64,000 nucleotides of DNA from Phaeosaccion multiseriatum (taxonomy: Eukaryota; Ochrophyta, other classes), in contig OZ218956.1 of the NCBI GenBank assembly GCA_965112735.1, positions 2,542,001-2,606,000 on the forward strand, written 5' to 3'. The translations under genes were made by a program, and so were the position numbers. This document shows positions 1-10,595 of the stretch, in pieces. Every line of letters starts with the position of its first letter. The stretch's first letter is position 1. Below the pieces are notes generated by a model. It searched no databases. It was not told the origin of the DNA and worked only from the letters and a program-made list of their open reading frames with translations.

Positions 1-253
1 TCATCGTGACAATGTTTCTGGCCATGCTTACGGGGTATAGAGCAAGAAGCAGCGTGCTCGTGGCCTCCACACAGTACCAGTGGCTCTGCGTCGTCAACGG
101 GTGCGGCTTCTTCTCGCTTGTCTTGTATCTCTTTTGGCACGCCTGGGCTGCCGTCCAGGGGCACTCTTACGCTCGCTGGCCCACCCTCACCACCCTTGGT
201 ACGTCGCGTCCCAACGCTCATCCTCGCCCTCACTCTAACTCGCACCCTTACCT

Positions 254-322
<69 letters not shown>

Positions 323-2452
323 CTCTCACCCCTGACCCCTCTCCCTCGTTACATGCCCAGAGAATGTGATTCGCTCCCCGCACAAGATGGCGTGGATCTC
401 CTCCCTGCGTGCGGCTCGGCAAGTGCTGCAAGTGTGCGCGGTGCGGCCTAGGGAGCTCGTACCCATCCATGACGTACGTAACGTAACGTAACGTAACGTA
501 TAGTTCTTACGTAGTTGCGTGGAGGGCCCTGTGCCTCTCCATCTGCTCTTCTGTTCTGCTCTGTGTCTATATGTGCCCATACGCCTCCACTCTGCTCTTC
601 TCTGTGTCCATATGCCTCTACTATGTCTCTATGCCCGTATACTCTCTAAACAGGTGGAGGAGCAGATGGCACGTGTGAGGGAGTGCTGGAAGGCGGCCAA
701 AGAGGAGGAGAGCATCTTGGAGTGGGTACTGAGAGAGACACTCGAAGACTTGGCTCGCACTCACACTGACTACCAACAGGGCTCCCTCCTCCCTGGTCGG
801 CTTGGTCTGGTTGCCGCCCAGCTCGATGACCATCGCACTCGGCAGGCCATGAAGAGGAGAGCTGTGGGAACAGTGCTCTCCTCGAGGAGGCAGCGGGTGC
901 TGCTGCTCAAGCTTCTGGCGGTGGGTGCGTTTCTGAAACGCATAAAGCACCGGCGCACCCCCATTAGTAAAGGTATGGTGCAGCATATGCGAGTGGAGAC
1001 AGAGAGACTTCTGAAACCGCCGGTGCAGTTGGAGCGACAGGCTGCGATGACGGGGCTCTGCAAGCAGTGGAAGAGGGTCATACGGAAGTGGGAGGCGGAC
1101 TTTCGGAAAGGTACGAGAGGAAGGGAGGGGAGGGGGGGGTGGCTATGGGTATCAACGTGGAACTCACAAACTTCATGCGAGCAGAACAAACGTAACTCAC
1201 TCCCTCCCTCCCTCCCTTCCTCCCTCCCTTCCTTCCTTCCTTCCTTCCTTCCTTCCTTCCCTTTATCCTTCCCTCCTTCCTTCCTTTGTTCCTCCCTTCC
1301 TTCCTTCCTTTTTCCTTCCTACCTCCCTCCCTCCCTCCTTCCCCTCCCTCCTTCCCGTCCACTACCCTCCCTCCCTCCCTCCCTCCCTTCCCCTCCCTCC
1401 CTCTCTCCCGCAGAGCACGGTCGGTTGCCCGAGAGCCACGACAAGGAGCGGGAGTGCTCGGAGTGGTACCTGTGCTACCGCCGTCTGCACATGGCGCTTG
1501 ACAGCATCCGTAGCGCTATTGTAGACCCGCTGTCTACCGCGAGGATGATGACAGCTGCTGGACAGCGCAGAGGGAGCTTCGAGAGAGGAGGAGGAGGAGG
1601 AGGAGGAGGAGGAGGAGGGGTGCGGCGACGTTCGAGCGCGTCGTCAGGGAGCTCCAACGACCTCGCGGCGGTGAGACGGAACGTGGAGCAGGAGCAACGC
1701 GCATTCGCACAGGCCTTGGTGGACCTTACGCTCACCACGGAAGCGCTGCTGAGCTCGGGGGGGGCGAGTGTTGAGTTCATGGAAGAGGTGAGAGAAGTGG
1801 AGGAGGACGAGGAGGGGAGGAGGGTGGTGGTGGTGGTGGTGGTGTTGGTGGTGGTGGTGGTGGTGGTGGTGGAGGAGGAGGAGGAGGAGGAGGAGGAGGA
1901 GGAGGAGGAGGAGGAGGAGGAGGAGGAGGAGGAGGAGGAGGAGGAGGAGGAGGAGGAGGAGGAGGAGGAGGAGGAGGAGGAGGAGGAGGAGGAGGAGGAG
2001 GAGGAGGAGGAGGAGGAGGAGGAGGAGGAGGTTATACGCGTGCCGTGTATACATGGTTTGGCAGGGGTATGGGAGAGATTGAGTTGCCTCTTGTGTGTTG
2101 ACAGCTGTGCGAGTTGCTTCTTCTTTCTCTCCCTCATTCTATCCCTGAACCTCATCCCTGCTGCTGGCTTCACCCACCCCCCGCTGCTGTTCCGACTGGC
2201 ACGACGCTGGTGCTACTGTATCATCAACTACTATCGTAACACCCACATGGCTGCTCCCGAAAGGTGACGGCATGCCGGAAGGAGTGGAAGAACCACATCA
2301 AGAGATGGGAGGGAGACTTCCTGAGGACGTTCGGCAAGGCGCCGCAACTGTCCGACAAGAAGGGGGTGGCTTCATGGTATGAGAACAATCAGAGACTCAA
2401 GGCCCTGGCCCTCCTGGTCAAGGGGGGTGGAGGGCCGTTTAGTGAAGTATGA
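1..2452 (+). CDS. membrane protein with two FAM13-like motifs (5' truncated)
   Basis: Partial gene entering from the left edge. Visible exons, all frame-consistent, are <1-198, 361-473, 654-1110, 1414-1787 and 2264-2452. The first holds one hydrophobic segment (LCVVNGCGFFSLVLYLFW). The rest is charged and helical, then two related motifs follow: one spans the 1110/1414 junction (KWEADFRKEHGRLPE, then WYLCYRRL) and one lies in the last exon (RWEGDFLRTFGKAPQLSDKK, then WYENNQRL). This pattern of F-x-G-[RK]-x-P followed by a Tyr-containing helix resembles the repeated motif of FAM13-type proteins. That is a recognition by eye and the cellular role is unknown. Intron 1788-2263 contains a (GGA)54 tract and a near-copy of the dispersed TGTATCACCAA motif. 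The stop at 2450-2452 follows a Gly-rich tail and could lie inside a further intron. Confidence 0.6.
251..323 (+). repeat. (CCCTCA)n hexanucleotide repeat
   Basis: About 12 copies fill most of the intron 199-360. The complementary strand reads TGAGGG, one base from the TTAGGG telomere unit, but the position is inside an intron. Confidence 0.9.
474..502 (+). repeat. (TAACG)n starting at a splice donor
   Basis: The intron donor GTACGTAACG after base 473 continues as about five TAACG units, so the repeat is in register with the donor sequence. Confidence 0.85.
1198..1410 (+). repeat. pyrimidine tract (CCTT/CCCT)n
   Basis: Nearly pure C/T tetranucleotide array filling most of the intron 1111-1413 and running to the acceptor at 1411-1413. 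Confidence 0.9.
1870..2031 (+). repeat. (GGA)54 array
   Basis: Uninterrupted GGA triplets preceded by a (GGT)n block. It lies in the intron 1788-2263, because the exon ends at a donor after GAAGAG (1787) and coding resumes at 2264. Confidence 0.9.
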
Positions 2453-2455
2453 GAT

Positions 2456-2510
<55 letters not shown>

Positions 2511-3141
2511 GGGGGGGAGGGAAACAAGTAAGTGCACATGCGGAGGTGGAGAGGTGGATTGAGAAGGCGGTGAAGGAGGAGTTGGGAGTGGATGCGCGAT
2601 CGAGAAGGGAAGAGGGAAGAAAGGGGAGGGTTCCGAGCCTCCACCTCAAGTCCGTTCACTGCCTGGATGATGCTGTTCCCTACTGTGGAACAAAACAGAG
2701 GCGGTGGAAAGGAGGAGTTGGAGGGGGTTTCAGGTCCTTCATTACGTAAAAACCGCGGAACCTTCGCAGTCCTCCCGAGGCAGCTGAAGCAGGCCTCTCT
2801 CGACTTATGTAACCTCTCGACTTCTCTTCGGGCGGTAGGGGTGGTAACTCCAAACCTTGTTATGCTACTCGAACAAGCAAAGCCCTAACCAGCACACGTG
2901 CAGTACCTCAGAGACGCTTTGCTTTTCTTGCTTACGGTGCCGCCGGCCTTTGACCACTGACCTGGTGGCCTGCTGACCTAGCTAGTCTACAGCCCTCCGC
3001 ACCGGCCCTCGTTGCGCGGGGGGACGAGAGGGATGGCTCAGAGAATGAGACGGAGGGGGAAGGAGGGGGAAGAGAGCCCACACAAACATGGAGAGAAAAA
3101 GAAGACTCATGATGCCATTCAGTAGAGAAAAGACAGAGAGA
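2453..3141. other. convergent intergenic region with (GA)n
   Basis: It holds a (GA)n tract at about 2458-2508 and purine-rich sequence. Short open frames here show no recognisable protein. It probably carries the 3' untranslated regions of the two convergent genes. Confidence 0.5.
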
Positions 3142-6100
3142 TCAGAGGAGACTCTCCTCGCTGGGTGGATTGGAATACGCGGTCCTCGGGGGCATGGCCT
3201 TGAGCACGGCGTCGGAGATGACCACGTTTTTGATGAAGTCTCCGCTCACGTGCACTTTCACCTCCTCCTTGCCACCCAGCCCAGTGGGGAGGCAGTACCG
3301 CAGTCTCCGAGTCATGAACTTTGCTGTAGCCCACTGACCGGGTAAGCAGAGGACCGCCCAGGCGAGGAAGAGCGCTGCCCCGGTGCTCGCCGCGGCGACT
3401 GCGATGATGAGCTGGATCGGAAGGCCCTCCCCCTCCTCTAGCACCGCCCATATGACGAAGTTGGCCACCTCAACCGTCGACAGAAACAAGTCCTGCAGGG
3501 CACCACTGCTCTCTCCTTGCAACACCTCGGCCGCAGCGGTGCTACAGTCGGAGGCGGAGGCAAAGCCCAGCACCAGGAAGGACACCTCAACAGCGCTGCT
3601 GCTGCTTTCATTGGTCGCTGATGTCGGCAGCTGTCGCCTCTTCATTTCCGTCACTATCGCTTGCGCTCGTCTTCCCCACTCCTCCTCGCCCTTCTCCTTC
3701 CAGCCTTCCACCCCTGCCGATACTTCTTGTCCTTCACCTTTTCCCAGAAAGGAGGCTGCATAGTGACGAACAGACGACAAACTGAGTGCTGGTGCCGCTG
3801 CCACTGCCGTTGTTGCTGGTCCTGCTGCTCCTGGTGGTGCTGAGGGCGGCGGATGTGGTGGTGGGGCCGAAGAGAGTGGCGGGAGAGATGAGGGGCTTTG
3901 GAGCTGCAATCGACGCGTCTCCTCCGTTGATGTCCAGGAGACTTCACGAATGCCGACGATGTAAATCATATCTTCTGCATCCAGCGCCGACGAGAAGACC
4001 GCAAGAGTGCGTTTGAAGTAGCTCTGTAGGGTCGAAGAAAAGGTGTCTTCACTAAGCCCGACCAGCACGCAACTCCCATTGAGGTAGTTCAGAGAGTCCA
4101 CCCCGAAGGTGTCCGGCAGCGGCTCGAGTGTTGCCGCTGCTGCTGTTGGAGCTGCTGTTGGAGCTAATGTTGGGGGCTCTGTAGGAGCTGTAGTTGGTGC
4201 CTAAGAAGACGAAGGAGGATTTTGGCAACCAGTACGAGCAGAAGGGGGGGATAATACAATAATAGGAGAGGAAGGACGAAGGAAAGAAGGAAGGAAGGAA
4301 GGAAGGAAGGCAGAAAGGAAGGAGGAAAGGAAGGAAGGAAGGAAGGAAGGAAGGAGGGAAGGAAGGAGGGAAGGAAGGAGGGAAGGAAGGAAGGAAGGAA
4401 GGATAAGTGAGGGTAAGTGAGGATGTCGTTGAAGGTAAAGCGAGACAGAGAGAGATAGACGGAGAGCAATAGAGTCAGAGGCAGAGGGCGAGAGTGTACC
4501 TGCGTAGGCGCCGCTGTTGGAGCTGCTGTCGGAGCTACTGTTGGGGCTGCTGTTGGGGCTGCTGTTGGGGCTAGTGTTGGTGCTGCTGTTGGAGCTACTG
4601 TTGGGGCTGCTGTTGGAGCTAATGTTGGTGCTGCTGTTGGTGCTGCTGTTGGTGCTGCTGTTGGAGCTGCTGTTGGAGCTGCTGTTGGAGCTGCTGTTGG
4701 AGCTGCTGTTGGAGCTGCCGTTGGAGCTGCTGTTGGAGCTGTACTTGGAGCTGCTGTTGGAGCTGCTGTTGGGGCGGCCGTTGGAGCTGCTGTTGGGGCT
4801 GCTGTTGGAGCTGCTGTTGGGGCTGCTGTTGGAGCTGCTGTTGGGGCGGCCGTTGGAGCTGTTGTTGGGGCTGCGGTTGGGGCTGCTGTTGGAGCTGTTG
4901 TTGGAGCTGTACTTGGAGCTGCTGTTGGAGCTAGTGTTGGAGCTGCTGTTGGGGCCTGGGAAGCGCGACGGGCGATTTAAGCGTCAGGTAGGAGCAGACG
5001 GAGGGAAGCAAGGAAGCAAGGACGCAAGGAAGGAAGCAAGCAAGGAAGGATGTAAGGAAGGAAGCAAGCAAGCAAGAAAAAAGTACGGAAGCAACGAAGG
5101 AAGGAAGGGAGGAAGGAAGGAAGGAAGGGAGGACGGAAGGAAGGAAGAAAGGAAGGAAGCAAGCAAGCAAGGAAGGAAGGAAGGAAGGAAGGAAGGAAAG
5201 AAGGAATCAAGGAAGGAAAGAAGGAAGGAAGGAAGGAAGGAAGGAAGGAAGGAAGAAGGAAGGAAGGAAGGAATCAAGGAAGGAAAGAAGGAAGGAAGAA
5301 TGGAAGGAAGGAAGGAAGGAAGGAAGGAAGGAAGGAAGGAAGGAAAGAAGGAAGGAAGGAAGGAAGGAAGGAAGGAAGGAAGGAAGGAAGGAAGGAAGGA
5401 AGGAAGGAAGGAAGGAAGGAAGGAAGGAAGGAAGGAAGGAAAGAAAGAAGGAAGGAAGGAAGGAAGGAAGGAAGGAAGGAAGGAAGGAAGGAAGGAAGGA
5501 AGGGAGGCAGGAAGGGCAGCTACAGATAGGAGATGTGAGGGCAGCTCAAGCAGCGGATAGTGCCTCTACCTACTCTACCTGCGACGGAGCGGCGGTGGGT
5601 GCCGGGGTGGGCACGTTGCCCACGTCGACGGCCACAAGAGGTAGATCTCCGGAGCTGCCGCCTACATACGACGCAGAGCTGCCGATGCCCACTTGGCCAC
5701 TGAGAGAATCACATCGGGAGGGAGAGGTAGGGCGAACAAGACCAGTCGGTTCTGTCAGATGTGTGGTGGGGGAGTGACCAGAGCTATTGGCCAAGCTGCT
5801 CCCTTCGCAGTGCTTACTATTGGTTGCGTCCCCAGCAGACAATGTCCTCACTGTCCAGCACAGCGCAGAAGAAGAAGCCCTTGCCGGTGATGGATACCGC
5901 AGTCCTCCCCGTGCCCAAGTCGATTGCGCTCAAGCTGTCGCCCATCTCGCCCGACCCGTCCCCGAGATTGGCAGTGCTACCAGCAGCAAGCTCTCCGTAG
6001 CCATTCCTGCCCCAACATTTGACGTCCCCTGCGGACACCAGGGCGGGAGGGGAGCGGGATTTGAAGGCATTTTCTTGTTGCGGATGTGAGGCTCTCTGTT

Positions 6101-8780
6101 GAGAGGGGAGGGAGAAGCAGAAGGGAGGGATGAGGGCAGCCCCTGCGACCCACCTGTGTCCAGAATGGCGCAAGTGGACATGTAGCATGCCGCGATGGCC
6201 GTGGCGGTCCTGCCCGAGCGAGCAAAGCAAGATGCATGAATGGATGGATGAGAAGGGAGGAGATAACGGCCCGCACCACCACTCACGCACCACCGCTCAG
6301 CCTACTACAGCACTTGCCATGGCAGCGAAATCGGTCGCGGTATCCACGTTGCTCGTACTGCCAATGCCGAGCTGAGGGGACAGGCCAGGATGCATAGATA
6401 GGACGGGATGAGAGGGGCGAGCGAGAGGCTCTGACACTCAACAAGACAACAGTCGTGACGGTGAAAAGAGAAGGGGGCAGAGGGCGGGCGCCGCTGTTGC
6501 AGAAGTCCCCTTCAGGCTGGCCTGGCGACCGTTGCTTCAAGCTTTGCTGACTCATACCTGGCCTGGAACCAGCCAGGAGGGCCGGAAGAGGCAGCAGATA
6601 GGCAAGGGGTGAGGGGGCAGTGAGGTGTGAGGGGTGGTAGCTACGGACACACGATACGCGGCGTTGGAAGCCCCTTCTCCCTCTTCGCTTCCTCTCCAGC
6701 ATCTTCTCTTCTCCTCCGTCATACGACGCAAGACTTTGCTGGCATTACCTTTGTCGTTCCTTCCCCAGCACACCACGTCGTTGGTGCTTCGGACCTGCAG
6801 CGTCGAGAAAGCGCCCGAGCAGAGGAAAGGAGGAGTGCCATGGGAGGACATGAGTAAGTGGGCTAGAAGAGAGCATGTCACCTGGCTCGTCCCCTTCGAC
6901 CTTGCGACTGTCATCTCACCGCGCAAGTGTGGTACATTCCTGCCGCGATCGCAATAGCCGTGTTGCCGCTCCCCCCCATATTGACGTCGCCCAAGGCATC
7001 TCCCATCTCTCCCGAGTCGTTTCCGATTGTTTCCTCGCCCTCCACGCCCAGCTGTCCGTAATCATTGCGACCCCTATTTTTAGCGTTAACACATAGGATG
7101 ATGACGAGAGTGCGCACAGACCATGAGGGGCCCTTTGGGTAAAAGTCGGCACAACAATGAGTGGTTGAGTACGTACCAGCATTTGACGCTGGCAGTGTTG
7201 GTGATCTGTACAGGAGGCACGGCAGATGGGGGAGGAGAGGAACGCGTTGATGGCGTTGATGGATCAAAACAGTCTTCTAACTATGGCACCCGCCTCGAGC
7301 TCTACCCGCTTCCAGCTCTGCTACACTTACCACACAATTGTGATAGCTGCCACACGCAATCGCCGCTGCTGTGACTCCACTCCCCAAGTCAATGACGGCC
7401 TTTCGTCGGTCATGGACGGCCCATTAGCAGCAGCAGGGAGTCAAGTGGGGCAGGCACCACACACAGTTAGAGACGGCGTGAGGCCCAGGGCTGCTACGAG
7501 GGGTGTGGGGTCATTTGTGTGGATACAGACTCCCGCCTTCCCTCTCCTCCCCCACCTCTACGTGGGCCTGGCCCTCCTCATGCACCGCCTTACCAACGCA
7601 GTCATTTCTCCCGAATCGTCTCCCAAATTGGATGAGCTTCCCTGTCCGAGCTGCCCGTAACTGTTTGCTCCCCAGCTGGAGAAGGCGAAAGAACGGGGGG
7701 GGGGGTGGGGGTGATGAGGAGGCTGAAACCGGGGGGGGGGGGTTTGGCTTGGGTAGGGGGGCCCTGCAGCCCCCCCCAGCCCTTGCTTGCACTTGGCATT
7801 CAGCCTCCTCTCCGACGACCTGCCTCACCATTTCACATTTGATGTGCTCAGCAGGGCGCAGTACCCGTAGTCACCTATGAGAAGGGTAGCATGGGCAGAA
7901 GGACGGCAGAGGTGTACACGCTGAGGGTGAGGGTGTCCACTGACTGACGCTGCTGTACAGGCTATCCTCTCTCGCACTTTTTCTTACCGCCGTCGACGTC
8001 GATGGCCGTGGCGCCGAGGTTCACTGAGCTCAAGTTGTCGCCCATGTCACTACTTGAAAAGCCTCGATCCGTGGTGTCCTCCTGGTGAAGGGGCACAATA
8101 CGTTGGAGACTGAATAAGAAAGGATGGAGTTGATGAAAGAACTTGGCCCAGCAGCAGGGACTCACAACTCCGAGCTGCCCCTCGTCATTCCTTCCCCAGC
8201 ACACCACAGTGTAGTCATCTCGCACGGCACACATGCTAACGTCAGCGCCACCAAGGGCTATAGCTGTATGCCCTGTCCCAATGTCGGTGGTGCCCAAGCT
8301 GTCCCCCATTTCTGACGATGCATCCCCTACATTGTTCCCTGGGTTCGACCCCAGTCCGAGCTGCCCATATGAATAGCTGAGTAAACAAATTTGAGGGCAG
8401 GAGCAGTAGGAGCCGCAGACATCATCATCATCATCATCATCATCATCATTGGGGGCGTGAGCACCCAGTCCAGTATAGCACGTTGGCCCCATCCCTCAGG
8501 AAAGGAGGGGGTCCTCCTTTTTGGCCGAGCAAGCAGATAGGTAGGGCCAATGAGAAACGACGGGCGGTGCACGGTGAAGGAGAACAGGGACATAGAAGCA
8601 CGTAACGCATGGAACTTACGCTCCCCAGCATTTCAGCGTCCCGTACACCGAGGCGCAGATATGTGAAGCACTCAGGCCCATGGATACGCTTCCGCCCTCG
8701 CTTCCATCCGTGAGCCAAGCTGCACCCGCAATGGCGGCCAATACTTCTGCGCGTCTCCTACCAGCAGAGGGCGCTTTCAT
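3142..8780 (-). CDS. secreted RCC1-repeat protein on an Ala-Pro-Thr stalk with C-terminal membrane anchor
   Basis: Multi-exon gene read from 8780 down to 3142. Exons placed: 8780-8620, 8376-8166, 8081-7988, 7874-7829, 7675-7594, 7399-7331, 7205-7177, 7073-6920, 6794-6749, about 6371-6318, about 6209-6154, 6028-5818, 5699-5579, 4957-4500, 4202-3142. The N-terminus (MKAPSAGRRRAEVLAAIAGA) looks like a signal peptide. Repeated units such as CWGRNDYGQLG, then GEMGDALGDVNMG, then TAIAIAAGMYHTCA are RCC1-type propeller blades, at least six. An (APTA)n region follows, then a domain of about 100 residues, one transmembrane helix (LIIAVAAASTGAALFLAWAV) and a basic tail of about 60 residues. Inference: a beta-propeller held off the surface by a probably O-glycosylated stalk. 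The junctions around 6318-6371 do not keep frame as drawn, so a boundary there is wrong or a frameshift exists. The ligand is unknown. Confidence 0.75.
4263..4405 (+). repeat. (GGAA)n array
   Basis: GGAA/GGGA tetranucleotides in the intron between the last two exons of the RCC1-stalk gene. Confidence 0.9.
4512..4957 (-). repeat. 12-bp coding minisatellite encoding (Ala-Ala-Pro-Thr)n
   Basis: On the plus strand the unit is GCTGCTGTTGGA. On the coding minus strand it reads Ala-Ala-Pro-Thr, phase 0 from the acceptor at 4957, with variants such as APTLAPT and APSTAPTT. The same motif starts in the exon before (PTPAPTAAPSQ) and continues in the exon after (4202). Confidence 0.9.
5005..5515 (+). 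repeat. (GGAA)n array
   Basis: About 500 bp of GGAA with interruptions, filling the intron 4958-5578 of the RCC1-stalk gene. Confidence 0.9.
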
Positions 8781-9061
8781 ACGTAGCGCAAAGTGATTGA
8801 GAGAGTTGAGGAGTAATGAGAAAGGAGAGGGAAGAAAAGACGGTTTCAGCAGCCGCCGTCGGAGTGTGACTTTCTTAGCACAGTACTCCTCTACAATGAC
8901 TACAAGGTGCTTCGGGCTGCGCCCTCGACAGGGGGGAGGAGGAGGAGAGAAGAGCGTTGGAGTTGGCAAGAAGTGGGAGAAGGGAGAGTGGAGGAGAGGA
9001 AGGTGAAAGGGGGAGGAGGGAGGAGGAGCAAAAGTAGGGACTCACAAATGGCGAGTGCAGG

Positions 9062-9760
9062 ATGTGGAAAGACTCGGCGGGAGGAGGAGGAGGAGGAGGA
9101 GGAGGAGGAGGAGGAGGAGGAGGAGGAGGAGGAGGAGGAGGAGGAGGAGGAGGAGGAGGAGGAGGAGGAGGAGGAGGAGGAGGAGGAGGAGGAGGAGGAG
9201 GAGGAGGAGGAGGAGGAGGAGGAGGAGGAGGAGGAGGAGGAGGAGGAGGAGGAGGAGGAGGAGGAGGAGGAGGAGGAGGAGGAGGAGGAGGAGGAGGAGG
9301 AGGAGGAGGAGGAGGAGGAGGAGGAGGAGGAGGAGGAGGAGGAGGAGGAGGAGGAGGAGGAGGAGCCACCACCTCGCCCGGAAGGGGAGGGGCACGCCCC
9401 AAAACAGCTTTAGGTACCAGAGGGGAGGCTGGTGGTGGTGGTGGTGGTGGTGGTGCGGGGGGGAGTCGCCAGCGACCTATCTCGGCCGCCCCAGCGGCAG
9501 GCGTATGGGCGGGGACGGGGGGAGGCGCGAAGAAGAGAGGGCAGTTCCTCACGCCGGACCCTACTGTGCAGGTGAGTGAGGAGGAAGAGAGACAAGAGGG
9601 TGAAAGGGGGGGAGGTAGACAGAGGAGGAAGAGAGGGGGGCGAAACAGGGAGGGGTTTAGGGGGGAGTGTGGAGTCCTGGGGGGCAAGTTAGCAGGAATA
9701 TAGGTCAAGCGAGTCACTTTTGGCTGGCGAACCAGTGAAATGATTGTGTGCGTGTTTGTT

Positions 9761-9802
<42 letters not shown>

Positions 9803-10553
9803 GGTGGGGGGGGGGGGGGGGGGGGTGCACACGCAGGACCGACGTTTCACACTTGGGCTATGCGAGGCAATTACCTCTCTCTCTATCTGTGCGCTCCCTC
9901 CAAGGACGCCTCATGTCTTCCTCCTCCTCCCCCCTACTCCCTCTGCCGGTCCCCACTGACTTGCTGACTCTCGTCCCTCCCCTGCTTCACCCCCCGCCTA
10001 CCCACATCACTCACACTCCGTCTCCTTGTTATGTGCCACTTATACCCCTACGATACTACGGTTTCAGAAACCCCTGTTGGAGCAAGCTCTGTTGAACATC
10101 AAGCCCGGTGTAACCGTGGTGGAGGTGCCTTACGGCGGGGGGGGCGTGGAGCGGCGAAAGGCCACCCCCGCTTCTTTCGAGACCCCGGGGAGGATGCACG
10201 TCTGCACGTATCGAGCGCTGTCGGCAGGGAGGAACCCCCCAGGAGCCAGTACCAAGGGCGTGGATGACGGCCACGTGCAGCCGCAGCAGCAGCAGCAGCA
10301 GCAGCAAGAGGAGGGTAGCAGCATGAGCTTCTTGGAAGAGAGCGGAGGAGGAGGGGGGGGGATTAAACGGGAATACTCTAAGTGGCGGTGGTGGTGGTGG
10401 TGGAGGAGGAGGATTGGGGGGAGGAGGGAAGTCTACAGTGAGACCGGCGACAGCAATAGGCGTGCGAACCATGCTGCTGGCGGCGGCATCGGCGAGGGAC
10501 TAACTGGGCTCGGTAGATGCCAAGATGGTCGGTGCGATTCCCATGCCAGCTAG
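9062..10553 (+). CDS. uncertain Gly/Gln-rich protein
   Basis: No family recognised. ATG 9062 opens MWKDSA, followed by a (GGA) tract that would encode about 95 glycines, then ordinary-looking sequence (SPGRGGARPKTALGTRGEAG, later KKRGQFLTPDPTVQ) up to a donor at 9574/9575 (CAG|GTGAGTGAGG). The acceptor TTTCAG before base 10067 joins in phase to KPLLEQALLNIKPGVTVVEV, a Gln run and an acidic/Gly segment, with a stop at 10551-10553. The joined frame favours a real two-exon gene. The long GGA run may instead be intronic, with the true start further left. The 3' end overlaps the last exon of the minus-strand ankyrin gene. Confidence 0.35.
9080..9365 (+). repeat. (GGA)95 array
   Basis: Uninterrupted GGA triplets, the longest such array here together with the one at 62107-62389. 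Either glycine-coding or 5' noncoding for the uncertain gene at 9062. Confidence 0.95.
9760..9824 (+). repeat. (GT)n, (GGGT)n and poly-G
   Basis: Dinucleotide tract grading into GGGT and a run of G, inside the intron 9575-10066 of the uncertain gene. Confidence 0.9.
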
Positions 10554-10559
10554 TGGTAC

Positions 10560-10595
<36 letters not shown>

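Noticed and set aside
4517-5560. Plus-strand 347-codon Leu/Glu then Lys/Arg/Gly frame
   Set aside because: It is the antisense of the Ala-Pro-Thr exon joined to the GGAA repeat of the adjacent intron; pure repeat translation.
7190-7210. GTTGGTGATCTGTACAG as a dispersed motif copy
   Set aside because: Only nine bases match, and the site is the start of an RCC1 exon (ITNTASVKCW) with its own acceptor TGTACAG.
8335-8360. tRNA T-arm-like CTGGGTTCGACCCCAG
   Set aside because: It lies inside an RCC1 exon (coding GLGSNPGNN), and no acceptor stem, D-arm or anticodon arm surrounds it.
9042-9579. Poly-Arg, poly-Glu, poly-Leu and poly-Ser frames over the GGA array
   Set aside because: Alternative-frame readings of the same triplet repeat with no conserved flanking sequence.
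8875-9717. Minus-strand frame with about 100 prolines
   Set aside because: It is the complement of the (GGA)95 array with no conserved sequence on either side and conflicts with in-phase exons on the plus strand.
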